Below, piece after piece: positions 1-11,059 of a DNA stretch of 64,000 bases (the stretch's first letter is position 1; every line of letters begins with the position of its first letter). Where the stretch lies: contig NC_060213.1 in assembly GCF_021130785.1 (NCBI RefSeq), forward strand, positions 130,152,001 to 130,216,000, given 5' to 3'. The DNA comes from Homalodisca vitripennis. Taxonomy: Eukaryota > Arthropoda > Insecta > Hemiptera > Cicadellidae. The notes under the pieces were generated by a model that saw only the letters and a list, made by a program, of their open reading frames with translations, was not told the DNA's origin and ran no database searches. A program made the position numbers and the translations under genes.

Positions 1-1655
1 GAAGTTAATTAAGAAATAAATAGGGTTAAGGGTTTGTATATCAAGCAGGAGTCACTTCTGGTTGGTTTATACCTTCCAATTGAACCCACACTTAGCACAT
101 CAAAAACCGATGTGTCACTTAAATCTGGGCAACCTTATGGATGTCCAGGAGCGGCACATCACTAACTGCAAATGTTGAGATTCTGTGGTGCAAGGATAAT
201 TCGATAGGTCTTGTCTACTGCGGGAGATGACTGTGGGAGTTGGTGGGTTTTTTTCCCTAAGTGTCAAAGGTTCTTACTAGCCTAAACATAAGGGTGTGCC
301 ACCCCATGCCTACTTTGACTGGAGAGGCTGGTTCAGAGCTGGCTTCCCCTTCTTCCGAGGGGACATGACTTGAGATTAGTGCTCTAAATTCTTCCTTATG
401 GATCTCAGCAGAAGGCGGCCTACCCCTAACCTTTACCCATCCACAATATCCTGTCACTCCGGAAGCAGCGCAAAGGTCCTTATATGACTAAGTATAATTT
501 ATAAGCTTCTTGTCCTAAGAGAACAAGATAAAAAGATTTGTACCATCAAGCAATTTGACATAGACTTTGTCTGCAGGGTACAGATGCTTCAGAAAACAGT
601 TGTGTCTGAAGTGACATATACAAGGTCTTCCCTGGATAACATGACTATCGACCAGCTCACTAGCACACTCTGGTGGCTCACGTTTGCTACAGCTGCTGAG
701 GATGATGAACAAAAGCATAGCTCTCTGGTTAGTATTAGCCTTTAATCTTTCCAGACTCATCAAGCTTATATTATCATATTTAAAGAGCAAATGTGGTCTT
801 TCAAAAGTCTTCTTCACAATCATCTACCCACTGTCTATTCTCTACCGTTTCCTCTACTAACTCTTTTTCCCTTACCTCCTGTAGCATATTTTCAGGGTCA
901 GTATCGCAGGCAACGCCAGTAGTGTATTACTATGCCATACATATTTTACCATAAAGAAGAAGTACTCTCAGAATGATAGGTTGGCTTTGCCTCAGCTTTG
1001 AGTTCTGCCGAGATATTGGTGCTACAAGTAATCAGTTTGATTCCAAGAACTTCACAGGTTTCTAAACAGTGGTCATCCACAAACATGTATTTGAAATTGG
1101 TTCATCAATGAAAAAATAATAAGTGTGAAACAGATCAAACAATGATAAACATTTTGTCATTATGAGGTCTGATAGTTAAAAGAACTACTCATAAAACTTC
1201 ACAATAAATTACTTTCACAAAAAATGTGAACATAATTGAATGTAATCCTGAAGCAAGTTACCAATTCTGTGGATTTATTCATTCATCAACACTGGCAAAT
1301 CTCCATCATATTGTAAGGATAAATCAAATAAATCAATTTTAAAAGCAATTCAACATGTATTTATTTTTAGAGGAGAGGCCAATCTACTTTAAGCCTATTT
1401 CAGTCCGTCTTATAGGCCACTAAAAAATTTGCTGTTTAAGAACTTTAAAGGCAATTTAACTAGTAATTTGTTGGTTGATTCACTATTTTTTCTTTCAAGC
1501 TAATAATGTCATTATACATAAAACGAAAGCCATGATTTGGTTTATTTACTGTACATACTATATGTTAGCTATCAGACAAAAGAAGCAATAATTGCACTGT
1601 TTTAACAAATTGCAAATTTCAGACTGGTAGAGGATCAAGTTTTAACTCATCAAAT
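1..1655. other. No assignable gene
   Basis: I recognise nothing firm here. Two modest minus-strand open frames (257-457 and 515-823) and a further open minus-strand stretch near 960-1100 lack recognisable motifs or convincing splice sites. They may be eroded transposon coding sequence. The stretch is less AT-rich than its surroundings near 280-480. Upstream exons of the gene that ends at 8682 could lie here or left of the window; I found none. Confidence 0.4.
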
Positions 1656-1656
1656 A

Positions 1657-2240
1657 TTATAAGAATAAGAATACGTTTATTGCCATAAAGCTTACACAAA
1701 CATTGACACAAGTCATGTATAAAATATAAAAACTAGCATAAGTCCAGATAAGGAAAATTTGGTACCCAAAACATGAAGTTGCCAAAACAGACATGCCTCA
1801 ATTTAAATAAATAACAACAAGTAAAATACAGCCTCAAAAATTGCAATAACATAATTATATAACATTAATAAATTTTTTAATGTAGTCTGTATAGATAAAA
1901 AACATATGAAATTAACATTTAAAAACTAATCATTAAACTAGATAGGTTATATCTAGAAACTAATAGTTCCAAAGTAAAAAAATCTGTTAAAGAATAAAAT
2001 GGATTAACTAAAAGCCAGGAATAACATTTTTGTTTAAATTCATTATGACTATATTTAGAGATAATATATTGAAAGTATGTGTGAATCCTTTTTCCGTAAT
2101 AATACAGAATCTAGATTCTTGAACGGTTTTGTTTCATTCTAAAAAAACAGTTGTTACTTGAAGTTTTAAACTTATACCCACTATAACTATGCTCTAGGTT
2201 TTTGTATAATTTCCCACTTCCTTTATTTCCATGATTTGGA
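1657..2240 (-). mobile_element. 3' end of a non-LTR retrotransposon (LINE), degenerate
   Basis: On the minus strand, positions about 2200 down to 1955 translate with interruptions into the C-terminal tail of a non-LTR reverse transcriptase. The signature is a positively charged stretch ending in WLLVNPFYSLTDFF, which closely parallels SKAFYSLEEFF in the copy at 32101-33525. The 3' end, near 1660, has an AATAAA-like signal followed by short ATTCTT repeats, the usual LINE tail. The 5' part is missing and the piggyBac-like element at 2246 abuts it. It is not functional. Confidence 0.6.
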
Positions 2241-2245
2241 TTTAT

Positions 2246-2733
2246 TTAACACGTTCACGATGTTGGAGTTCGTCCAGACTTTTTTGTTTACCATGGAATT
2301 TTTCAAATAATAATGGCAAAAAACTGTAACAGGTTATTTTTTTACGTCAAACGTCTTAGTATGACGAGAAAGGTATGTAGGCTTTGCAATTTTGCACAAA
2401 AACAACTATTTCATTATGTTTCTTAAAAGTTTTCACCGTGTGCCGCAATGGGTACCTAAAAAATTAATTTATCTTAAAAATTAAGCAACCATGGGTACAC
2501 CAACAGAGTACACGATAGTGTAAGGTATTTATTTAAGCGCAGGATCAAATTTAACAAACCACCAAGACAGGCAAACAATAAAAATGCAATAATAAAATGC
2601 ATATAAACGTGTACCCCATTGTTCACATGAGGCATTTAACAAAAGGCCCGGTGTGTACCCAGTCGGGTACACGACAGATGTTGTGAAAGATCGCGTGTAC
2701 ACGATGGGGTACACGTTGTCGTGAACGTGTTAA
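2246..2733. mobile_element. piggyBac-like MITE with TTAA target sites
   Basis: The two ends are perfect 15-bp inverted repeats including the target site: TTAACACGTTCACGA at 2246-2260 and its reverse complement at 2719-2733. TTAA at both outer ends is the piggyBac target duplication. Inside are several repeats of a GGGTACACG-type motif in both orientations (around 2490, 2610, 2660, 2690, 2707), which could be subterminal transposase-binding sites. No transposase is encoded, so this is a 488-bp non-autonomous copy. Confidence 0.7.
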
Positions 2734-2888
2734 ATAAGTTTCAAATAATTTTACTTCTAGTTATTTATTGAATACTAAGGTTTCTTGTTCAGTTGCTTTC
2801 AACCCAAACAATGATATTTCTTCTGCTAGATAAAATAGAGTTATTGAATTGTATGGTTATTAGTAAAATCTTGTGTGTCTAGTTGCAG

Positions 2889-3000
2889 TTACGCAGTGAG
2901 GTGGAAATGTTAGTGACGTCTTGTCACTTCTTCAAGCGAATTGCTCTGCTGATGGGGTCATCTCCAGACTCTTTCTCTGACTTCCAGCTCCAGAGTTTAG
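2889..3000 (+). CDS. GTF3C4/TFIIIC90-like gene, internal exon
   Basis: This is a coding exon of the + strand gene ending at 8682. It follows a good acceptor (ctagttgcag) and ends at a strong donor (TTTAG/gtaggt). It reads LRSEVEMLVTSCHFFKRIAL and onward to QLQSLG without a stop, 37 codons plus one base. The leftover base joins in frame to the exon at 3652. Codon use is richer in G and C than the flanking introns, as in the other exons. Earlier exons were not found, so the protein start is probably outside the window. The phase match with the next exon supports the call; the product name rests on the last three exons. Confidence 0.6.
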
Positions 3001-3049
3001 GTAGGTCACTTAGTTCTCCAGCCGTTCCATTCTGTCAATATAAACATTT

Positions 3050-3185
3050 AATGTGAATATTGAGTTAAGCTCCTTTCACCTTTTGCTTAGTGCAAAGTCA
3101 ACGATTGACTCCAGTCCAGATAAAATACAACTTAACTCAATATTCACATTGAAACAACCCTTCCCACCATAACTACGTTATGTGT
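3050..3185. repeat. Truncated foldback (inverted-repeat) element
   Basis: The arms around 3050-3071 (AATGTGAATATTGAGTTAAG) and 3130-3151 are near-perfect reverse complements, and the right arm runs on to about 3185 (ACCCTTCCCACCATAACTACG, then TTATGTGT). The same right-arm sequence ends the larger foldback element at 37407-37652, so this is a copy with its outer left arm missing. It lies in the intron just downstream of the 2889-3000 exon. It has no coding capacity. Confidence 0.6.
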
Positions 3186-3651
3186 AGATAAACTTGTAGT
3201 TATGTTTTTACCTAACATTGATTGTGCAAAGTACCTACTGTGTATTCAAGAATTATCAATCGAAAGTCATTTTCAGGTATATGCAAATTAGTTCTCACAC
3301 TATTTTGTTACTCTATAAGTAAAATCAACATTATTGTTTATCAATAATATTTACTTGTGGCATATCTGTTTTTGCAACTTCATAGTTTGTCTACCAAATT
3401 GGTTTATCTAGATTTCTGTTAGGTTTTATATTTGTCTTATACATTACTTGTGTCGATGCTTATGACAATAAATACATTCTCATCTAAACAGTTTATGCTC
3501 TAAAAATATTTTTCAAAATAGTTAAATTTTACCGGTGAAAATAAATATTTTAATTTTAAAACTGTGAGCACTAATAAGCAAACTGAGTCTGTTATCGTGT
3601 TGTATTTCTTTTTATTGCTTCAAAAATTGATTATTTTTCTGTGGGCAACAG

Positions 3652-3798
3652 GAATTCTATCCAGATGGCTGACGAAGTTGCAGGATCTTCCGGAGGAGTT
3701 TTCGACAACTCTTATCACCGGGAAGACACTCCTGCAGCAGTTGAAGACTCTGAAGAATGTAGTTCCTTCAACAGAAATCTGTTCAATTTGCAGCAATG
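3652..3798 (+). CDS. GTF3C4/TFIIIC90-like gene, first zinc-knuckle exon
   Basis: The exon starts after ttctgtgggcaacag and joins in phase 1 to the 2889-3000 exon, giving QLQSLGILSRWLTKL. It ends with STEICSICSN, a C-x2-C pair that would start a zinc-binding domain. No GT donor fits. Instead the exon stops at 3798 directly before ATATCCTTTT, the U12-type 5' splice-site consensus. Joining base 3798 to 4566 makes CSICSNEVSELRELF in frame. A longer open frame covers this exon from 3564, but the part before 3652 is hydrophobic and non-conserved in character, so it is probably intron read-through. Confidence 0.55.
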
Positions 3799-4565
3799 AT
3801 ATCCTTTTACAAACTTATCTTAATTGTCTTGAGCTCAGCAAAAGTTTTATGTTTGGTAGAATGAATGTTATAGTAATGAAGAAGCGATTACTAGATTACA
3901 CTTTTATATCTGTATGGTATAGTTCCATTTGGTTATAAACTGTAATGTACCCATCTCTATCCAAATGGTTTGAAAATAAAATTCATACATTTGTTTGGCA
4001 ACAGATCTTTTTAGTTTTTCAGCCAAAACAATAACAATATATAACTGTAATAACTTATATTGTCCATTTTTGATTGTCTATTCAACTAATACTTTTGATG
4101 TAGTTTCATATTACATCTGCTTTATAAAGTGTATACCTGTGCTGAAACAGAGACTAGTAGACAATCAGTATTGTCTATGACTTAAATAGATTTTGTACTT
4201 CAGTTTTTCATGTCATGTCACAGGAAGGAATTCTATATTGTAGAAAATTAGAATTAATTACATAAACTCTATAAATTATTTGTATTATTTTAATGACTCT
4301 GTGTGCATGACTAGCTGATGAGTGATTTAATTATGAATATAAAGAACTGTTATATAAAGCACTGTACCAATTGTAAAAGAAAAGTTAATAATCTACTAAT
4401 TGAACAAAAACAACACAACGTAATTTTGCAGAGTACTATATTTAGTTAATTAAATGATACATTAATTGGTAGGGTTATTGGTTGAATTTATAGTTTAGTT
4501 AGAAAGATATTAAACAAAAAAAGATTAAATATTTTTTTTAATATGATTTCCTGAGCAATAGCCAC
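3799..4565 (+). other. Probable U12-type AT-AC intron
   Basis: The intron opens with ATATCCTTTT, matching the U12 5' splice-site consensus at every position, and closes with CCAC. An upstream TTCCTGAGC at about 4548-4556 resembles the U12 branch-point consensus at seven of nine positions, with the candidate branch A about 11 nt from the 3' end. The two exons join in frame only with AT-AC boundaries: the nearest AG (4566-4567) would put the zinc-finger exon out of frame. Length is 767 nt. This is sequence and frame evidence only; no transcript was seen. Confidence 0.6.
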
Positions 4566-4709
4566 AGGTCAGCGAATTACGTGAACTGTTCTACTCCGAA
4601 TGTAGCGAAGGCCACCGTGTACCACGTTGCTCCCTTAGTCTGGTCCAGTGTTGCCAACTGCCGTACTTCATCTGCGCTCAGTGTGGTGCCCTCGCTCACC
4701 CCGTGGCAG
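4566..4709 (+). CDS. GTF3C4/TFIIIC90-like gene, zinc-finger exon
   Basis: It reads EVSELRELFYSECSEGHRVP, then RCSLSLVQCCQL, then CAQCGALAHPVA, ending at a CAG/gtatac donor in phase 1. The order C-x2-C (previous exon), C-x2-GH, RC-LSL, C-x2-C matches what I know of the putative zinc-finger domain at the C-terminus of TFIIIC 90-kDa subunits (GTF3C4). These bind the RNA polymerase III promoter complex in the nucleus. The family call rests on the cysteine/histidine pattern and the position at the protein end, not on an alignment. Another treble-clef or RING-like protein cannot be excluded. Confidence 0.6.
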
Positions 4710-5690
4710 GTATACAGACATTGCCACAATCTTGGGCAATTTATTATTATTCTATGATCAAATATTCATTCTTCAAAAAGCAGATGAAAGAATTTGATAT
4801 TTTAACAATATTTTACTGTGCTGTCTCTTTCAATCATTATCAGTAGTAGTAGTAATAGTAAGATAATTCAGAAATTTTAAGAGCACAAATATTTCCTTAA
4901 TAATCCATAGTCTGTTGTCAAAAATCAAAGTGACAGATCAAATATATACAGTAAAAATTAATTAAATTTTGAAACACTAAATCAGAAGTTAGTCCTATGC
5001 ACTATGCTGGTTAACATTTTTAACCAGTCAGAATGTTTACGTGTAGGACTTGTATAAAAACCAACGTTAAACTTATTCAAAACTTTTATTTCATTTTATT
5101 TAGTTTATTTAAACTATTCAAAGAAAACAAATTTTTTTTGGTTTCATGCCTTTGTTAAAATTACTCTGAGTTATTGTTGCCACTTTTAATTAGTAACAAT
5201 AAGAGGTGCTTGAAGAAGAGCTAAAAAATAGAAAGATGATTAAACCGAATTACTTTATGAATATTAATTTCTAGTATTTACAGGTCCCCCCATAGTAATA
5301 TGTAACAATACAATTAACCGTCCATAATGATTAACTCTAACAAAATTAGACTATTAAGTAAATTTATTATTTATTAAATGGGTTTATGAATATTGGATTT
5401 TTGTTTTGAGTCAAATATTAGGTAAAAGAAGACTAACCAAAATCAAAATGTTGACTGTGGCATTCGTACTTACCATTGAAGTTTACTTAAGTTAACTTAA
5501 GTTTTATTCTAAAGATGCTCAGTATGAACCCACAGTTCACAGTGGGTTCACAGTATAAAACAATATTATTATAAATGCATTCTTGGAGTTAGAATTGTTT
5601 TAAGTATAACTAACACTGACAAATCATCTATTGGCTGCATATGCACTGACATCCCCGTTTCAACTGTAAAATTCAATATTTGTCATTGAT
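4710..5690. other. Intron, no feature seen
   Basis: First part of the intron before the last exon of the GTF3C4-like gene. It is AT-rich, with no open frame, repeat or element boundary that I can support. Confidence 0.4.
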
Positions 5691-5699
5691 CAATTAGGC

Positions 5700-8175
5700 C
5701 AACAATGACTTCTAACCCAGAGAGTAAAATCTCGCAAACACCAGTGAGTGAACTCAGAAGAAATTTCAGTAAACCAAAACGTTAAAACCGAACTAATGAA
5801 AAAGGACAGGAGCTGTGTGAACAGTGAGCCTGACGCTGAAGAAGTATACAATGCTTTTACAGCATTTTACAACTGAATCTTAACCAAAATTTCCCAAATA
5901 ATAAAATAAGGACTAAAAAGGGATCTAAGCAAAATGGTAAGTATGATGAAGAAGCCAGGAGTTTGAAGGAAGATTCTTTGAAGGCTTTTTCGAAGCTGTC
6001 ATATGAAGTAACTGGAAATGCTGGCAAGACTGAAATGAACACTAAGAAAAAAGACTACGACCTCAAGCTCTGAAATCTCAAAAGTACTGCAGCAACAGAA
6101 TGCATAAATAAATCCGACAATAAACCAAAAGTAATGTGGACCATAATAAACTCAGAGAAACTAGCTAAACTCAAGATACAACTGCTGGTCTGGCTGGTGG
6201 ACCTTTATACACACTGGAGGATTTTTTTCACCATGACGGAGACCTGCTAACCTTGTAAAGCAAGATGCATAAAGGCATTTCTGTATTTTTGACGCAATTA
6301 CATTTCTTAATGAAATTGTAAATCAAGTATTTTGATTGATAGATTGAGATACCTGGATTATAAGATGTTTTCAGGAGCACCAAATAAAAGAGAGACGATT
6401 CCTAAATCATGATATGCTAGGCTAATAATCAGTTATTAGCATAGAGAAGAATCGTATGGTCCGGTTGAAACCTGTATATAAAGATCACAATATGCTAACT
6501 AGGAAGTGATTCACAAGGAATAAAATAACTTCTTTTATAAAAGCAACATTAGCAAGATTAGTTAATGCAACAACTCGATTTATTCTAAATCCATTTTGAA
6601 TTGTCACAAGGATGTTGTAATCGTCTACGTGAAACAGTATATCCTTTCAAAATGGTCACTTTCCCTCAGACCTCAAAATAAGCAAAGTATAGCCTCTGCA
6701 CAAAAAAGGAGAAACGACAGAAACCCAAAACTATAGACCGATCTCTTTGATATCGACATTCTCCAAAATAATCGAAAAAATAGCACTGAGAAGACTTATG
6801 AGCCACCTCAACCACCAACATCTTGTAACAGAAAGCCAACACGGATTTTTAAAAGGTAGGTCAACGACCTCTGCCATAGTGAGCCTGGTAGAGTTTCTTG
6901 TAGAACAAATTGACAAAGGAAATTTTGTCACAGCTGTATTTCTAGACTACAGCAAGGCCTTCGACTGCCTAGGGCATGAATTAATCTCAGAAAAACTAGA
7001 AGGCCTTGGAGTAAGACATTTGTCAAAAAGCTGGTTCATAAGCTACCTGAAAGGGCGAACGCAGGTCACAGAATTGCAACAAACCAAGAACCGTGTCACG
7101 AGCAAGCACTGCTCCAACCCATTACCAGTGACACGTGGTGTGCCCCAAGGATCCGTCCTGGGACCAGTCTTATTCATACTGCTGACAAACGATTTTGCTA
7201 GCTATATTCAGAACCCGAATACAATGACAGTAATGTATGCAGACGATACAACGATACTGCTCAAAAACACCAGTGCAAATGATCTTTACACAGACACAGC
7301 AACCGCTCTGAATAAAGCATTTCAATACTGTAAAGCAAATGACCTAGCAGTAAACCCCTCCAAGACATCCCAGATGAATTTCAGCAGGAAGAGAGAAGAA
7401 ATTCTTGAGACCCCAGGCGTACTGATGGAAAGACATATGAAATTTCTCGGGCTAACCTTGGATGATAAGCTTTCCTGGAATCACCACGTAGACAGCATGT
7501 GCACGAAGATCAGCTCAGGTATTTACGTTGTGCGAAGGATCAAACAAATTGGTGGCCCCCAAGCAGCAAAAACAGCATATTATGCACTAATAGAAGCCCA
7601 TATCAGATATGGCCTCATTATATGGGGAGGAACATCAGCTGCTAATGTCAACCGAATACTTATCCTTCAAAAAGAAGCAAAAGGGTCCTTGCAGACCTTG
7701 GGCCGCGGGAGTCCTGCCGAAAAGCATTCGAAACACTAGGAATAATGACTGTGGTGGCTCTCTACATACAGGAAGCCATACTGCACGTCGACAGAACAAA
7801 TGTCCCTACAGGAAGAGACCTCCACTCCTATGATACCTGGCATGCGTCACAATGCATCCTGCCAATACATCGCACATCCCTTAAGGAGAAAACACCAACA
7901 TATGCTGGCCGAAGACTGAAAAACCTGCTCCCGCCAACCCTAAAAAGCCTGACAGGACTGGAGCTGAAGAAGGAACTTAAGAGGTGGCTGCTTGAGAGAC
8001 CTGTCTACACTCTTCAAGAATTTATAGAAAACACCAACTGCATCAGGACAACATGAACATTTGAAGCAGAATATTAAGCCTTTAGTTTAAATCGCTAATT
8101 TTGTACCTTGACTCTATCACATGTCTTGATGATATTGTAATAGAAGAATGATTGATTGATTGATTGATTGATTGT
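5700..8175 (+). mobile_element. Non-LTR retrotransposon (Jockey/CR1-type LINE), degenerate
   Basis: A LINE copy sits in the intron of the GTF3C4-like gene, same strand. Positions about 5860-6170 carry the linker before the reverse transcriptase, with interruptions (DEEARSLKEDS, TGNAGKTEMN, KVMWTIINSEK). Position 6730 has NYRPISL, and 6747-8056 carries the reverse transcriptase and C-terminal domain. The 3' end is a (TTGA)n tail at 8149-8174 followed by non-element sequence. Positions 6180-6600 are poorly recognisable and may contain deletions or a foreign insert. At least one frameshift disrupts the coding frame, so it is not active. Confidence 0.75.
6747..8056 (+). pseudogene. LINE reverse transcriptase, frameshifted
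   Basis: The frame 6747-7739 has the non-LTR reverse transcriptase motifs in order: HGFLKGRSTT (residue 32 onward), FLDYSKAFD, GVPQGSVLGP (131-140), and the catalytic MYADD (residues 163-167). MKFLGLTLDDKLSW follows. Around 7670-7690 the frame shifts, and the C-terminal part continues in the frame ending at 8056 (VVALYIQEAI to KRWLLERPVYTLQEF). The N-terminal motif NYRPISLISTF overlaps the first codons here, so the apparent ATG is internal. The catalytic aspartates are kept but the frameshift disables the protein. Confidence 0.8.
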
Positions 8176-8614
8176 ATCTTGTTATGTACAAGTCTCTTAT
8201 CGGTCTTTGAAAATGTATTAACGGCAGAGGTACTGCAATGTTACCAAGATTTCAGTTTGTCACCTTTTTTAAAGATGAGGATAATATTAGACATCCTGAA
8301 GAGGTCAACTGTGCTAAGTTAAAGAAGTTACGTTCAGTGGTTGACTCCAAAAAGTACCTATCAGTTTTTGATTAGCAGTGCTACATATATCAAGATGATT
8401 CATAATAAAGTTCAGGATAGAGTGTAAACACCATTTCTGATGTAACTTTAACATTGTTGCTTCTTCTAGTATTTAGCCAATCACAAATACCTCAACTACA
8501 ACTACAAGATCTTTTAATAATTTGACAAGACAATTGTGGAGAGAGATAATGTTTATGAAAAGGCTTTCATAGATAAATAGCATTGTAGATATTAATATCC
8601 TGTTTATGTTTCAG

Positions 8615-8682
8615 TGGAAGAATGTGGAATCATTTGTAACCTTTGTGGTGGAGTCTTGCGAATCGACGAAGAGATTTTATAA
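8615..8682 (+). CDS. GTF3C4/TFIIIC90-like gene, last exon with stop
   Basis: After a clear acceptor (tttatgtttcag) the exon joins in phase 1 to the 4566-4709 exon and reads VEECGIICNLCGGVLRIDEE, then IL and a TAA stop at 8680-8682. The last C-x2-C pair (CNLC) completes the cysteine-rich C-terminal domain, again as expected for the TFIIIC 90-kDa zinc-binding domain. The exon is short, and the intron before it (about 3.9 kb) is filled by a LINE. A candidate polyadenylation signal follows at 8719-8724. Confidence 0.6.
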
Positions 8683-8718
8683 CCCCTAGAGAGAAAAAAA
8701 GAAAAATGCTGTAAAAAA

Positions 8719-8724
8719 AATAAA
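8719..8724 (+). promoter_or_regulatory. Candidate polyadenylation signal
   Basis: AATAAA lies 37 nt after the stop of the GTF3C4-like gene, inside an A-rich run. It is the first canonical signal after the stop, but such hexamers are common in AT-rich DNA. Confidence 0.3.
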
Positions 8725-9456
8725 TAATTTTTAAATATTTTACTGACTATTAACTTATTATTCCAATTTATTCATTATGTTTATCACTGGTTTAATACGG
8801 GAAACTCAGCATTTTTTCAAAATTAACATGTTTATCAGTTTGTAGTGATTTAATGTAGAAATGTTTTTTTCCAGAAATGTTGTTTTTAACATGTTGAATT
8901 CGTCTTCTATGATTCTTAGTTTGTAATGACGGTAACCCTTTTGTTAAAGAGTGTGTTAATGTTATGTAGGAATTAATTTTTACTATAAATCAATCACACA
9001 TCGTTTTTCTGCAGGGTATCAGGTAATGCTGATTCAAAATCAATCGATCTCAGAGAGCCCCCTTAACTCTATGGTTGTGTTTGTTGTTTGGTTATGTTGA
9101 ATTATATGTTATTAGTCAAAATAATGAAACAACAGTGTACATGTGTATGTTGTTAGTTTTATTAATACTCCTCTGATCGTAAATTCCATAGCCGCATTTA
9201 ATTTTAGATCAAATTGAGAATTTGATTGTGTTAGCAACTTTGTGATACGGTTCAATCGAAAAACTTAGATAATAGCCATGACAACTGGCTGTGTAAGCCT
9301 AATAATTATGTTTTTTCGATTCCAAGATGCATGTTAAGTAATATAGTGTCTCTTTTTATTTTTATTAGCTATGTATATATAAAGAAACTTTCAAATGTCT
9401 TAAAAATCAACATGTTTCACATGACCATAGATAATGTGTTGAAAACCAAATTATTT

Positions 9457-9493
<37 letters not shown>

Positions 9494-9865
9494 GAGTAAA
9501 AAAATTATATCACGTTTTGCAGAGCAAATTTTTAAAATTATAAAAAAATGTCAAGTTCTTTTAAGTTACAATACAGCTGGAATCAAAACTGTCAATGAAA
9601 GTTGCCTTGAAAATAGAATGTTCATAAGTGGAATATATTGTAAAAACTAACCTACAAGTTTTAGTGCCATATTCATATGTGTCCAAAGTCCACTCGAGAA
9701 ACAGGCCCAATGTAAAGAACACTGATTTGTTATCTCTAGTTATTTCCATGCACGGGGTAAGGTCTGCTGTCTAGTCCATACTTGATATTCAAGCAGAGGA
9801 TGTCATATTTTGTTGCTTGTTACTGTATTACTTGATCTCAAGAGCTGATTGATACAAGATAAAAA
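8725..9865. other. AT-rich intergenic DNA with a (TA)n tract
   Basis: No coding signal is visible. A (TA)n microsatellite occupies about 9460-9488. The open frame at 9561-9749 (minus) shows no motif or splice context. Confidence 0.4.
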
Positions 9866-9869
9866 TAAA

Positions 9870-9934
9870 GGTCCAGATTTTGATGGAGATTCTCCTGCAT
9901 CCCTCACAATTCGAGCTGGAATGTTCAAATATGA
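9870..9934 (+). CDS. Possible orphan exon, unidentified
   Basis: About 22 codons read GPDFDGDSPASLTIRAGMFK and then YE, with balanced codon use unlike the surrounding AT-rich DNA. They end at a perfect donor (TATGA/gtaagt, phase 2). The acceptor is unclear; aaag at 9867-9870 or an AG a few bases earlier are options. No partner exon was found and I do not recognise the protein. It could be a real exon of an unseen gene or a chance open stretch. Confidence 0.3.
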
Positions 9935-11055
9935 GTAAGTATTTTCTTATAAAGAAATGCCACTAACTCAAAGAGGTCAACATTTTTCCAAATTATTGCA
10001 AAAGAACTTGAAGCAACGTCTAGAGACTTTACCCATACAATATTTAATTACAAAAGTGTCAGTAAAAAGCCTTTATAGACTTACCTAACTACACTTTAAA
10101 TGTTTTCTGTAGTGTTTGGTTCATTTTAATTGCATTTTATATTATATTTTTAGTTGTTGTTTCCTCCCATTATAACTTCACTAGCATTAAATTGAATTTA
10201 ATGTTGATATCGTCTCTGAAAAATGTATATACACATTGTCATTGCATCAGTAAACAGTTTAATATTTTTAGAGGCACTGTCAAACACAGGATAGCTTTAC
10301 TTAGACCATGTGTTGCGTAACAAGCTTTGCGTAGGTTCATGCAAAGTTCAGAGTCTATTATATGCACAGGATATCCCTTGCGTGATACACTTTGCTAATG
10401 CCCACTCATTTCCCACAGATGGATATGGACTATAATCGAACTCGATCATGCCTTTGTAGAAATGATTGCTCATGCAAAATTTAAAGACTAAAAAATGTTT
10501 TGTTATTGAGATGTCATGGGGAAAATGGATCGGCAGACAGAAGAAACATTTTGCTAGCCCATTGAGTTGTAGCAAATATGTCAAATTTCCAGTCTATAAC
10601 TAAATATCTCTTCTTGAGATATCCTGGGGCAAGTTACGCTTCACTGATGCTCAGCCAACTCTCTAGGATACACCATGATAGAATTTGATGTTGCATATAT
10701 AAAAAAAATGAAGCTGATAAATGAGAAAATTAGTTTTCTATATATTGTGAAGATACATTTTTCCAGCCACCAGACTTCGCTAATGTTCAGTCAATTAAAA
10801 TAGCCCGTATAACATGCAGATAGGACGATTTTTTCTCTTCATTCAGTTCCTTTCTTAACCTAAATGCATTATTGCATAATCCAAAAATAGAAATAGATAA
10901 GTCTCAAGTTTATAATAATAATAAAACAGCATAAAGATATCAATTTGATATTAGTTTTATTTGATGAAATGACACACAAAACATTAGCATTGACATAAAA
11001 ATTGACAGATATGGTTGAAAACAGATGTTTGTATTTATCAAACACTTTCGAATCA
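9935..11055. other. No feature seen
   Basis: AT-rich DNA. Minus-strand open frames at 10348-10584 and 10869-11144 have no recognisable motif. Nothing else is supportable. Confidence 0.4.
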
Positions 11056-11059
11056 CTGA

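Noticed and set aside
3666..3800. Alternative frame from ATG 3666 (MADEVAGSSGG)
   Set aside because: It overlaps the cysteine-motif exon in another frame, stops soon after and has no donor. The frame with CSICSN joins neighbours on both sides.
3564..3938. A 124-residue protein starting at 3564
   Set aside because: The true exon is 3652-3798 by phase and splice sites; the flanking parts are intron sequence that happens to be open.
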